Below, in pieces: positions 23,228 through 31,676 of a stretch of 64,000 bases of DNA (position 1 is its first letter; each line of letters starts with the position of its first letter). A model generated the notes under the pieces. It was not told the DNA's origin and made no database searches. It saw only the letters and a list, made by a program, of their open reading frames with translations. Both the position numbers and the translations under genes were made by a program. The DNA comes from Cyclobacteriaceae bacterium (lineage in GTDB: Bacteria; Bacteroidota; Bacteroidia; Cytophagales; Cyclobacteriaceae): the NCBI GenBank assembly GCA_016787725.1, contig JAEUTZ010000015.1:1-64000 (forward strand), written 5' to 3'.

Positions 23228-24490
23228 ATGTCGAACTGGAAAATCAAACTCTCTCTCTTTCTCAACTACTTTGTCTTTGCCATCCTGCTCAATAGTGTAG
23301 GCACGGTGATTTTGCAAGTGCAGAGCAACTATGGAGTTTCCGAGTCTTCGGCCAGTGTGCTGGAAGCATTTAAAGATTTAAGCATCGCAGCGGTATCGTT
23401 CCTGGTTGCCTCGTTTATCGTGCGTATCGGATATAAAAATGCCATGCTGCTTGCGTTGGCCATCGTAACGGTCGCTTGCCTTGCAATGCCCTCGCTCGGC
23501 AGTTTTGCCATGACCAAGGTATTGTTTGCCGCCACCGGTACTTCCTTTGCGCTGATCAAAGTCTCCGTCTATGCCACCATTGGTATAGTAACTTCTGACA
23601 AGAAAGAACATGCCAGCTTCATGAACTTTATCGAATCTTTTTTCATGATTGGTATTCTTACCGGATATTTCATTTTCAGCGCCTTTGTAGATGATACTCA
23701 AGCCCAATCCACTTCCTGGCTCCAGGTGTACTACTTGCTGGCAGCACTTACTGCGGTTGCTTTTGTTCTCTTATTCAGTACAAAACTGGATGAAACCTCC
23801 ATCAAGCCCGCTGATTCAAAACCCTTTCTGGAAGATTTCGCAGATATGATCAAGCTGGCCATAAAGCCCCTTGTGCTTGTATTTATTATGAGCGCCTTTA
23901 CGTACGTATTGATTGAACAAAGCATCATGAGTTGGTTACCAACGTTTAATAGTAAAGTGTTAAGCCTGCCTACCACCTTAAGCATACAAATGGCCAGCAT
24001 CCTGGCGGCTTCCACTGCGTTGGGCAGATTTTCTGCTGGCATCGTGCTTCGAAAAATTCATTGGTTTCTGGTGTTGATTATTTGCCTGCTGGCAGCAGCT
24101 ACCTTGGTGGTGGTAGCCATTCCATTGGCAAAAGCGGCTCAAGGCCAGCCGGTTACCGGTTGGAGTACGGCCCCCCTGGGTGCTTTTATATTTCCTTTGA
24201 TTGGATTATTCATCGCCCCCATCTACCCGGCTATCAATTCAGTAATCTTAAGTACCCTGCCGGCACGACAGCATGGCCCCATGTCGGGACTGATCGTTAT
24301 TTTCTCTGCATTGGGTGGAACCACCGGATCCATTATTACCGGTCACATTTTTGAAGCCTATGGCGGTGAAACAGCTTTTTACTTTTCACTGGTACCCATT
24401 GGTATTTTACTGATTTGTCTATTCCTCTTTAACAGGTTTCAGAAAAAATCAGAAGCTAAAGTTGAATTTACCGCCACAGGCGGACATTAA
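23228..24490 (+). CDS. MFS transporter, probably sugar uptake
   Basis: A 420-residue inner-membrane porter with 12 predicted hydrophobic segments. The first half has the conserved loop FIVRIGYKNAML between TM2 and TM3, the second half AALGRFSAGIVLRKI-like loop before TM8. It resembles FucP-type sugar/proton symporters. The trehalase gene begins 1 base after its stop, so it most likely imports trehalose or another glucoside (context inference). It starts 40 bases after the OmpR regulator. Confidence 0.82.
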   Translation: MSNWKIKLSLFLNYFVFAILLNSVGTVILQVQSNYGVSESSASVLEAFKDLSIAAVSFLVASFIVRIGYKNAMLLALAIVTVACLAMPSLGSFAMTKVLFAATGTSFALIKVSVYATIGIVTSDKKEHASFMNFIESFFMIGILTGYFIFSAFVDDTQAQSTSWLQVYYLLAALTAVAFVLLFSTKLDETSIKPADSKPFLEDFADMIKLAIKPLVLVFIMSAFTYVLIEQSIMSWLPTFNSKVLSLPTTLSIQMASILAASTALGRFSAGIVLRKIHWFLVLIICLLAAATLVVVAIPLAKAAQGQPVTGWSTAPLGAFIFPLIGLFIAPIYPAINSVILSTLPARQHGPMSGLIVIFSALGGTTGSIITGHIFEAYGGETAFYFSLVPIGILLICLFLFNRFQKKSEAKVEFTATGGH

Positions 24491-24491
24491 T

Positions 24492-25973
24492 ATGAATCAA
24501 CTACACGATCTCGGTGAGCTCTTTGAAGAAGTGCAACTTCAAAATATACTGGGTGATGGAAAAACCTTTCCTGACTGCCAGCCAAAAAAGGCATTGGAAG
24601 AAATCAACAGGGAGTATCAAAATCAAAAAGACACTGCCAACTTTGATTTAAAGCAATTCGTTCTAAAAAACTTTGAACTTCCACCAAAACCCAATACTGA
24701 GTATCACAGTGATGCTTCATTAACCGCAGTTGAGCACATTAACGAATTGTGGTCCATTCTTACACGCAAACCCGATCAAGCCGGTGGCTCTCTCATTCCC
24801 TTGCCACATCCCTACCTCGTACCCGGTGGGCGTTTCCGGGAAATTTATTATTGGGATAGTTACTTCACGATGCTGGGTCTTCAGGTTTCAGGTCGCGCGG
24901 ATCTGATTCAATCCATGGTTGATAACTTCACGTACCTGATCAACACGCTCGGCTACATTCCCAACGGAAACCGGACGTACTACTTGGGGCGCTCACAGCC
25001 ACCCTTCTTCTCTTTTATGGTGAAACTACTGGCCGAATCCAAAAAGAATGTATTGACGAACTACCTAAGCGCACTCGAAAAAGAATATCAATTCTGGATG
25101 CGTGGTTCGAAAGAAGTTAGTGAACAGCAACCTGTATTGCATAGGGTTGTGCGCCTGCCGGATGGAAGCATTTTGAATCGGTATTGGGATGAACACGCAA
25201 CGCCACGGCCCGAATCCTTTAAGGAAGACGTTGAGCTGGCACGGCACTCGTTACAAAAACCGGAGGTGCTTTACCGACACTTGCGGGCCGCTGCAGAGTC
25301 CGGTTGGGATTTCAGCAGCCGCTGGTTTAAAGATGAAAATCTCTTTTCCACCATTCATACTACAGAAATTATTCCGGTGGACTTAAATTGTCTTTTGTAT
25401 CACCTCGAACAATTAATTGCCGAAGGCCACAGAGAAAGTGGTAATAATTCCCAAGCTGCCTTGTTTTTGGGATCAGCCAATCAACGCAAGGCTGCTATCA
25501 AAAAATATTGCTGGGATGCGACCCGAGAATTTTTCTTTGACTATGACTTTGTCTCACAGAGACTGAAGAATTGTTATACGTTGGCAGCTGCATTCCCATT
25601 GTTTGTTGAAATCGCATCCCCAGAACAGGCACTCGTGTCGCAAAGAATTTTACAGGATCAATTTTTAAAACCCGGTGGGCTCACCACGACTATTTTCAAC
25701 AGCGGTCAACAATGGGATGCCCCCAACGGCTGGGCGCCACTCCAGTGGATAACAATAAAGGGATTACAGAATTATGGTCTGGATGAAGTAGCCAACAAAA
25801 TCAAAAATGCCTGGCTGGAGACAAATGAAAAAGTTTATGAGCACACCGGCAAAATGACCGAAAAGTATGACGTATGGAACAGTCATGGCGAGGCCAGTGG
25901 TGGAGAATATCCAAACCAGGATGGTTTTGGCTGGACCAACGGGGTTTACCTCGCCTTGAAATCCATGGCGTAA
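24492..25973 (+). CDS. treA: trehalase (GH37)
   Basis: A 493-residue glycoside hydrolase that splits trehalose into two glucose. Both family signatures are present: PGGRFREIYYWDSYF (about residues 115-129) and QWDAPNGWAPLQW near residue 410, plus ERTEKYD-like GKMTEKYDVWN near the end. No signal peptide is visible, so it should be cytoplasmic, as in TreF-type enzymes, consistent with uptake by the MFS porter. The frame is open upstream within the MFS gene; the ATG at 24492, one base after its stop, is chosen. The C-terminal GGEYPNQDGFGWTNGV block is intact. Confidence 0.95.
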   Translation: MNQLHDLGELFEEVQLQNILGDGKTFPDCQPKKALEEINREYQNQKDTANFDLKQFVLKNFELPPKPNTEYHSDASLTAVEHINELWSILTRKPDQAGGSLIPLPHPYLVPGGRFREIYYWDSYFTMLGLQVSGRADLIQSMVDNFTYLINTLGYIPNGNRTYYLGRSQPPFFSFMVKLLAESKKNVLTNYLSALEKEYQFWMRGSKEVSEQQPVLHRVVRLPDGSILNRYWDEHATPRPESFKEDVELARHSLQKPEVLYRHLRAAAESGWDFSSRWFKDENLFSTIHTTEIIPVDLNCLLYHLEQLIAEGHRESGNNSQAALFLGSANQRKAAIKKYCWDATREFFFDYDFVSQRLKNCYTLAAAFPLFVEIASPEQALVSQRILQDQFLKPGGLTTTIFNSGQQWDAPNGWAPLQWITIKGLQNYGLDEVANKIKNAWLETNEKVYEHTGKMTEKYDVWNSHGEASGGEYPNQDGFGWTNGVYLALKSMA

Positions 25974-25983
25974 CGCGCACCGC

Positions 25984-27213
25984 TCAGTCTTTTCTGTAAA
26001 TCGCTTTCAACACTTCTGCATTCCCATCGATGGTGGGCACCGGCAATCCCAGAATGGTTGCCACCAGCGGAAAAACATGAATGTTCTGAAAAGGTGGCAG
26101 GGTAATCCCTGGCTTAATGTTTGGTCCCTGTGCATAGAAAATACCGTACACATCCTTAGATGATTCGGGATCATAGCCATGCACTCCTCGCTTGGCACCT
26201 ATGGGCGCATTTTTTAGAAACCAATCACGGGAAGGATCGCGGATAAAATATCCAGGTTTTGCTTCTACCAGCAGATCGCCCACCCGTTCATGTTGATAAT
26301 TCCATCGCTTGGGGAATTCCTCCTTCTTATAAACAGTGTAGTTGCCTTCTCCTCTCTTTAATACGGCATAGGTTGAATCCCGCTTTCTGATGTCTGTAAA
26401 ATACAAGTGTAATTGTGTGCCGCCATTTGCGAATTTAACGGTCGGATCTCTCGGATTGATCAACTCGTCACGAAAAATAGAAGTCTCTGCCTGAAGTGTT
26501 ACCTCGTGCATTCCGTGATCAGAAACCAGGATGACATTAACTGGAAGTTGGGTAGATTTTATCTCAGCCATTAAGGAGCCTAAAACAGAATCGGCCCGCA
26601 ACACGGCTGCCCTTGTTTCCGGTGCCTGGGGTCCATGATCATGACCTTCGTGATCGGGTGATGAGAAGTAGAGCGTAATGAGATGAGGCCGTTCGTTTTC
26701 AGGAAGTTTCAGCCAATCAATCACCTGGGCAACTTTCCTTTGTGGGGGTACTGTATCATTGAAGAGATAATAATAGTTTGGTCTTCTGCTTTCATCACTC
26801 ACTTCAGAACCCACCCAGAAATATGAAGCCGAGATTACGTTTTTTTTCCTGGCCAGCTCCCATAGAGATACGCCACCATAATAATAGCCATCCTCTACTT
26901 TAGATCGGTCGCCCATACTGTACTTCACATCCCGTTGACGATCGTAAAATGAATTATCCACCAGGCCGTGATGGCCGGGGGTCAGACCTGTTACCAGCGT
27001 GTAATGATTCGGAAAGGTTTTGCTGGGAAAGGAAGGAATCAGCGCTTCGGCCTGAGACCCGTTAGCAATAAATTCCTTAAAGTTGGGTGGATTAAACTTC
27101 TGAACATAATCGTAACGAAAACCGTCAAACGAAACCATCACGACATAAGGCCGATCTTGCTGTGCACAGGCTGCCTGTGCAAACAACAGCAAAAAAAGTA
27201 CAAATCGCGTCAT
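25984..27213 (-). CDS. alkaline phosphatase superfamily phosphodiesterase/pyrophosphatase (NPP-like)
   Basis: A secreted 409-residue enzyme of the nucleotide pyrophosphatase/phosphodiesterase family. The signal peptide ends AACAQ. Metal ligand Asp30 is in VSFDGFRYDY, the nucleophile is Thr66 in PSKTFPNHYTLVTG, and further ligands are in SSPDHEGHDHGP and LVSDHGMHEV. The ATG lies only 4 bases after the CCA end of the upstream tRNA-Val, so its mRNA probably arises from the tRNA transcript. It converges with trehalase with a 10-base gap. Confidence 0.9.
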   Translation of the reverse strand: MTRFVLFLLLFAQAACAQQDRPYVVMVSFDGFRYDYVQKFNPPNFKEFIANGSQAEALIPSFPSKTFPNHYTLVTGLTPGHHGLVDNSFYDRQRDVKYSMGDRSKVEDGYYYGGVSLWELARKKNVISASYFWVGSEVSDESRRPNYYYLFNDTVPPQRKVAQVIDWLKLPENERPHLITLYFSSPDHEGHDHGPQAPETRAAVLRADSVLGSLMAEIKSTQLPVNVILVSDHGMHEVTLQAETSIFRDELINPRDPTVKFANGGTQLHLYFTDIRKRDSTYAVLKRGEGNYTVYKKEEFPKRWNYQHERVGDLLVEAKPGYFIRDPSRDWFLKNAPIGAKRGVHGYDPESSKDVYGIFYAQGPNIKPGITLPPFQNIHVFPLVATILGLPVPTIDGNAEVLKAIYRKD

Positions 27214-27217
27214 AGCG

Positions 27218-27295
27218 TGGTGGGACCTGTGGGACTCGAACCCACGACCCCTACCTTGTCGAGGTAGTGCTCTAAACCAGCTGAGCTAAGGTCCC
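27218..27295 (-). tRNA. tRNA-Val (anticodon GAC)
   Basis: The minus strand folds as a cloverleaf: acceptor GGGACCT paired with AGGTCCC, D arm GCTC/GAGC, anticodon stem CTACC/GGTAG around loop TCGACAA (anticodon GAC, valine), and T arm with GTTCGAG. The CCA tail is encoded (27218-27220). It is the only visible leader for the phosphodiesterase gene at 27213. Confidence 0.95.
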
Positions 27296-27375
27296 GAGGA
27301 AAGTCCGCAAGATGATTTATTTTGCTTAAATGAACCATGAATTTTTTTCATTTGAAGTAAAATATATGTTACACC

Positions 27376-27873
27376 ATGACCCCTGTTGAATTTTGGGTAT
27401 CCTCCCTGAACCTGCTTCCCCATCCGGAAGGTGGGTTTTATAAAGAAACGTACCGGTCATCAGAAAATATTAAATCAGCCGCATTGCCCAATCGGTATGC
27501 TGGCGACCGAAATTTTTCTACGGCTATCTATTTCTTGCTCCGGTCCCAGGATCGGTCAGTATTTCATCGCATCAAATCGGATGAACTCTGGCATTTCTAT
27601 GCAGGAACAACGTTGGTGATTTATGTGCTAACCAACACGGGTCTTACCCCATTTCGCCTGGGTCCCAATCCTGATCTCGGTGATTCATTTCAGGTTCTGG
27701 TTCCGGCAAATTGCTGGTTTGGAGCAAGGGTGGAGCAATCCGATAGTTATTCCTTGTGTGGATGCACCGTAGCTCCAGGATTTGAGTTTCGTGATTTTGA
27801 AATGGCAGATCGAGCTAGTCTGCTACGAGCGTTTCCGGACCAGGAAGAAATTATCAGGAAGTTGACAGCGTAA
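27376..27873 (+). CDS. DUF985 cupin family protein
   Basis: A 165-residue single-cupin protein with the family opening LLPHPEGGFYKETYRS, the cupin strands FSTAIYFLLR and FHRIKSDELWHFYAG (metal-ligand type His/Glu/His positions) and the C-terminal CTVAPGFEFRDFEMADR. The family is widespread and uncharacterised in bacteria. It is cytoplasmic and monocistronic, divergent from the tRNA-Val and convergent with the CDGSH gene. Confidence 0.9.
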   Translation: MTPVEFWVSSLNLLPHPEGGFYKETYRSSENIKSAALPNRYAGDRNFSTAIYFLLRSQDRSVFHRIKSDELWHFYAGTTLVIYVLTNTGLTPFRLGPNPDLGDSFQVLVPANCWFGARVEQSDSYSLCGCTVAPGFEFRDFEMADRASLLRAFPDQEEIIRKLTA

Positions 27874-27879
27874 GTTCAA

Positions 27880-28308
27880 TTATCCAACAAACCCAATCCG
27901 CTTGTGCGAGCCATCACAATAGGGCTTGTTACCCGAACCTCCGCAACGACAAAATGCAGTGACCTTATTCTTTTTAGAAACAGTGCCAGTGGAATCTTTC
28001 ACGACCACATTCCCGTACACCATTAATGGCCCATTGGGTGCAGGCTCTACAATAGTTTCAACTTCTACCTTCACACTTTTTTGATCCGTCTCGTTATTCA
28101 TGTAATAACTCAATGCACCGGAAGGGCATTTTTTAATCTGATCAACAATTTGTTGCGTTGTTGCTGCTTCGGGGGTTATCCAGGGCCGTCTTTGCGGATC
28201 GAAGACCGGACTTAACCCTTTAAAACAAATGGTGGAGTGAATGCACTGGTTGGGCTTCCAGACGATGGTCACCTCTCCGTTGGTATACTTTTTTGTAATG
28301 TCTTTCAT
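27880..28308 (-). CDS. iron-sulfur protein: (4Fe-4S) mono-cluster domain plus CDGSH domain
   Basis: A 142-residue two-domain protein. Residues 1-70 resemble the divergent 4Fe-4S mono-cluster family, with cysteines in NQCIHSTICF and IKKCPSGALSY. Residues 95-140 are a CDGSH iron-sulfur domain with the complete ligand set in CRCGGSGNKPYCDGSH, which binds a redox-active 2Fe-2S cluster. The protein is likely an electron carrier or cluster donor in the redox island. The fusion is known in bacteria. Confidence 0.9.
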   Translation of the reverse strand: MKDITKKYTNGEVTIVWKPNQCIHSTICFKGLSPVFDPQRRPWITPEAATTQQIVDQIKKCPSGALSYYMNNETDQKSVKVEVETIVEPAPNGPLMVYGNVVVKDSTGTVSKKNKVTAFCRCGGSGNKPYCDGSHKRIGFVG

Positions 28309-28328
28309 CTTTAGAAAAATTATATAGA

Positions 28329-28928
28329 TTATAATAACTGGATAAGATTCAGACCCGGTAACGGACCGGAAGGATACTGCTGAAGTCTTCCGCCTTCCGC
28401 CAGATTGCCTAAATCTATTCCGGCAAATCCAAACTTTTCAATAATCGAACGCACTACTCGCTTTGCGTCATGATCATCTCCCGAGTAAAAAATCACGCGT
28501 TTACCCCCCGCTTGTGATGGCGATGCACTGAGCAATTCCGGGGTAAACGTATTGAAGGCTTTAACAATCCGTGCTCCCTTCAGCAAATCCTTGACCACCT
28601 CACTGGACGTGTTGACGCCCAGGTCCACCATTTTATAATCAGGAGGTGCCACCGGGTTAATTGGGTCAATCACAATTTTTCCAGTCCAGGAGTCCAATTG
28701 CCTGGCTACTGTTGGCAAATGAATCCATTGTACTGCTAGAAATATTACATCGGCTTGTACTGCTTCCTGGAAAGACCCGGCCTTGCTTCGTCCACCTAAC
28801 TCCTTAACAACCTCCACCAGTGAGGATGCGCCCCGGCTGTTGCTGATGATTATTTCATACCCGGCTTTGCTTGCTTGCCGGGCGAATGCCAACCCAATAC
28901 CACCCGATCCAATAATCCCAACCTTCAT
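28329..28928 (-). CDS. NADPH-dependent F420 reductase-like oxidoreductase
   Basis: A 199-residue Rossmann protein with the dinucleotide motif GIIGSGGIGLAFARQ at the N-terminus and IFLAVQW, IDPINP and KAFNTF blocks, as in F420-dependent NADP reductases and their bacterial relatives. Bacteroidota generally lack F420, so the true acceptor is unknown. A second member lies at 32670-33284. It is 66 bases from the OsmC gene. Confidence 0.85.
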   Translation of the reverse strand: MKVGIIGSGGIGLAFARQASKAGYEIIISNSRGASSLVEVVKELGGRSKAGSFQEAVQADVIFLAVQWIHLPTVARQLDSWTGKIVIDPINPVAPPDYKMVDLGVNTSSEVVKDLLKGARIVKAFNTFTPELLSASPSQAGGKRVIFYSGDDHDAKRVVRSIIEKFGFAGIDLGNLAEGGRLQQYPSGPLPGLNLIQLL

Positions 28929-28994
28929 TTCTGCGCTTTAAAAATTTGAAGATACTGCGATGATACCGGTTAATCCAAGCGATCCAAAACTTCT

Positions 28995-29378
28995 TTACTC
29001 CACCAATCTGGTCTCGATTTGAATGGGATTGGTCAACGTTTTATGTACAGGACAGGCATTGGCAATCTGAAGCAATCTCTCGCGCTGATCCTTTGTTAAA
29101 TCGCCCGTTAGAACAATTTCGCGTTGAAAGTGAGTAACGTTTTCTATTTTCTCAAAAGCAACTTCTACTTTAATTTCATCTGCTGGCCACTGCTTACGAT
29201 CGGCATACATCCGAAGTGTAATGGCTGTACAGGCTGCCAAAGAAATCATCAAATATTCACCCGGAGCCGGACCCAGATCAGTGCCTCCCACGTCCAACGG
29301 CTCATCTGCAATCACCGTTTTTCCAGAAACAACAAGTTCTGTGCGATAATGCTCCTTTCCGATGATTGCCCGGACCAT
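28995..29378 (-). CDS. OsmC family peroxide reductase
   Basis: A 127-residue OsmC/Ohr-superfamily protein with the two reactive cysteines Cys50 (SLAACTAITLRMYADRK) and Cys109 (ANACPVHKTL), spaced as usual. These thiol peroxidases reduce organic hydroperoxides. Its ATG overlaps the nitroreductase stop by one base (TGATG), so the two are coupled. Confidence 0.93.
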   Translation of the reverse strand: MVRAIIGKEHYRTELVVSGKTVIADEPLDVGGTDLGPAPGEYLMISLAACTAITLRMYADRKQWPADEIKVEVAFEKIENVTHFQREIVLTGDLTKDQRERLLQIANACPVHKTLTNPIQIETRLVE

Positions 29379-29983
29379 CAGAACGACTCGTTTCGTACAA
29401 AGAACTCCTGTCGAAAGCGCTCGCGTGGAGCGATCTCCCGTTGTCTTAAATTTTCCGGCAAACTTTCCAGGTCACCCGGGTATCCAATGGCCATCACCAC
29501 CAGGGGTTCGTGCGAATCCGGAATATTCAAATTGTCAATCAACACCTGACGGTTGTAGCCACCCATTTGGTGGACATTCAATCCTTCCCGTGTTGCCTGC
29601 AACGATAACAACGCGTTGGCCCCACCCACATCATACCGCGCTGATCCATTTATTACGCCATTACGCAGTAACGTTTTTCTGGCAAGGCTGACAATTAATA
29701 ATGGAGCCTGCTTGGCCCAGATCTTATTGCTATCATTTAATGCCTGAATTATTTTCTCACGAAGTTCCGGTTGATCCGGAGTTGCATAGAGATAAACCCA
29801 GGGTTGTTCATTCATACTGGAAGGTGCCCAGCGGGCGGCCTCAAAGAGCGAGTTAATGATCTCGTTGCTCACCGGAGTGGGAGCATACGCCCGTTTGCTT
29901 CTGCGCTGGCTGATTTCATTCATTACAGCGTACTCAATAGCAGTGGATTTTATGATTTCTGTATGGGTTTCCATTAGGTTCAT
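29378..29983 (-). CDS. nitroreductase family protein
   Basis: A 201-residue flavin (FMN) oxidoreductase. RRSKRAYAPTPV is the N-terminal FMN-phosphate loop, ARWAPSSMNEQPWVYLYA the central FMN contact, and ALLSLQATREGLNVHQMGGY the later one. Substrates of this family range from quinones to nitroaromatics. The frame opens at 30010, but the ATG at 29983 is preferred. It heads a coupled pair with OsmC. Confidence 0.9.
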   Translation of the reverse strand: MNLMETHTEIIKSTAIEYAVMNEISQRRSKRAYAPTPVSNEIINSLFEAARWAPSSMNEQPWVYLYATPDQPELREKIIQALNDSNKIWAKQAPLLIVSLARKTLLRNGVINGSARYDVGGANALLSLQATREGLNVHQMGGYNRQVLIDNLNIPDSHEPLVVMAIGYPGDLESLPENLRQREIAPRERFRQEFFVRNESF

Positions 29984-30017
29984 TGTTTTTAAATTAACAA
30001 CCACGCACAAAAACAGT

Positions 30018-30422
30018 TTATCTTGACCATCGCGGAATTCCCCAAATTGCTAAAAAACCTGAACATGCATGCATCGGACCCACTAATATTGGGAAGGTAC
30101 TATCTGTTATGGTACCATCAGGCAATTGGAGAGTAAAGAAAACTGGATAAAAGCTAACCAGCAGAAACCCCACGCTTGCTATCAACCAAACGAGATTTCC
30201 TTTTGGTATAAACCGCACCAATACAAAAAATAAAATGGCCCCTACCAGCAGGGGAAAAATAGAGGCTATTGTAATAGCCATTGCAAACCCTGGGGGGATG
30301 GTTGCCCCTAATAAATTTGCAATCAGACTCCATACATTATTAATACCGGCTCCAATAAAACCGGCAATGGCACCGGCCTTTAGCGCACTTATAAAAGAGA
30401 AATTAGATTTAGATGTTGACAT
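30018..30422 (-). CDS. DUF6069 family membrane protein
   Basis: A 134-residue inner-membrane protein with four hydrophobic segments (about 13-37, 45-66, 76-98, 111-129) in a GLFxGxGxNxx-like first helix (AGFIGAGINNVWSLI). It matches the small DUF6069 family, which has no known function. Its neighbours are the nitroreductase and a pirin. Confidence 0.7.
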   Translation of the reverse strand: MSTSKSNFSFISALKAGAIAGFIGAGINNVWSLIANLLGATIPPGFAMAITIASIFPLLVGAILFFVLVRFIPKGNLVWLIASVGFLLVSFYPVFFTLQLPDGTITDSTFPILVGPMHACSGFLAIWGIPRWSR

Positions 30423-30472
30423 GAAAGTTTAGTTAGTTGGTTTGTTTTATTTATAATTTCCGGTTTCCTTTT

Positions 30473-31342
30473 TCATTCTTCGATCAGCACTCCCATTTTG
30501 CCAACCTGATAATCCCGCATGGCTTCCATAATCTGGGTTTGGGAATTCATGACAAATGGACCATAGGAAACTACTTTTTCATTCAGCGGCTCTCCGCTCA
30601 AGAGCAATACGCGGGTGTCTTCGAGGGCAGTCATGCCGATGCCATCACCATCATTATTAAAGTGGACGAGGTGTAATTCTTCAGTCAGACCAAAGCCCTC
30701 TATTGTCAATTTGCCATCCAACAGATAAATCAACGCATTATGAGTCGTAGGTAATGGGATTGTGATTGTACCACTCTTCTTTAATTCAAGCGTAGCGGCA
30801 TTGACAACCGTTTGAGAAGGGATAGGACCTTTTGCACCAAGAATCTCGCCCGAAAAAACCCGGCCATTAACCAATTGGTCATCACTCAGAAAGGTGGGCG
30901 CTTGCTCTTTACTCAGCGGATAGTATGCTGGCTGATCCATCTTATTTTTTGAAGGCGTGTTGATCCACAACTGAATGATCTCCTGACGGCCACCGATTTC
31001 TTGAATGTTGTGTGGCGGTCGCTCGCTATGAATGATGCCCATGCCGGCATTCATCCATTGGGCGCCACCGGCATAAATGACACTGTCATTTCCGCGGCTA
31101 TCGCGATGATGAACACCGCCCTGAAAAATAAACGTTACTGGTGAAAATCCACGATGCGGATGCGGTCCTACCCCTGCATGATCCGGATCGATGTGAGCAG
31201 GCGCTTTGATGTTGGCATGATGTAATAAAAGAAATGGATCAATTTGTTGCACTTGTTGCGTGGGCAACGGCTGCCGGATCGGCATTCCACCCATATCTGC
31301 TTCCTGTGCATACAGTAAACGAGCAACTGTTCTTGGTTTCAT
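30473..31342 (-). CDS. pirin family protein
   Basis: A 289-residue bicupin. The N-terminal cupin holds the metal ligands in VGPHPHRGFSPVTFIFQGG and HSERPPHN, the conserved pirin set; GMPIRQPLPT and FLLLHHANI are family markers. Bacterial pirins often have quercetinase activity or sense redox state via bound iron. It is followed by the DUF6069 gene and preceded by the receiver-like gene by 9 bases. Confidence 0.92.
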   Translation of the reverse strand: MKPRTVARLLYAQEADMGGMPIRQPLPTQQVQQIDPFLLLHHANIKAPAHIDPDHAGVGPHPHRGFSPVTFIFQGGVHHRDSRGNDSVIYAGGAQWMNAGMGIIHSERPPHNIQEIGGRQEIIQLWINTPSKNKMDQPAYYPLSKEQAPTFLSDDQLVNGRVFSGEILGAKGPIPSQTVVNAATLELKKSGTITIPLPTTHNALIYLLDGKLTIEGFGLTEELHLVHFNNDGDGIGMTALEDTRVLLLSGEPLNEKVVSYGPFVMNSQTQIMEAMRDYQVGKMGVLIEE

Positions 31343-31351
31343 AAGGTAATT

Positions 31352-31663
31352 TTATCCCTCACTCCTTTCGAGGGCCATTTGAATTTCATTAAATAATAAA
31401 CCACTGCCACCACCGAAGTGACGAATCACCCGGGTTTGTGGCCGCAGCTTTTTAATTTTAGAGGTAAGTTGCCTTTCGGAAGCTTCTTCCACTCCACCAC
31501 CAATCAACACACATTCAAAAGCTGTTTGACTAAACTTTTCCAACGCTTCCCGGTCGTTCAACGCTCCTTCGGCATGCCATCCCGATTGTGAATTGAGCAG
31601 GCGCACTACGGTTTCCATAATCTCATAGTGCCTGCCGATTACCAGAATGTTCAACTTGTCCAT
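31352..31663 (-). CDS. degenerate receiver-like protein lacking the phospho-acceptor
   Basis: A 103-residue protein with the alternating strand/helix pattern of a CheY-like receiver (KLNILVIG opening, C-terminal LLFNEIQMALE). The position of the phosphorylated aspartate reads ECVLIGGGVEE, with glycine in its place, and the acidic pair after strand 1 is replaced by GRHY. It therefore cannot be phosphorylated in the normal way. The ATG at 31663 avoids overlap with the pirin upstream; a longer start at 31687 is possible. It lies between two pirin genes. Confidence 0.65.
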   Translation of the reverse strand: MDKLNILVIGRHYEIMETVVRLLNSQSGWHAEGALNDREALEKFSQTAFECVLIGGGVEEASERQLTSKIKKLRPQTRVIRHFGGGSGLLFNEIQMALERSEG

Positions 31664-31676
31664 GGTTTCAGAATTA

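Noticed and set aside
27305-27320. possible promoter of tRNA-Val(GAC)
   Set aside because: The best box is TCATCTTG, two bases from the consensus, with no fitting TTG upstream.
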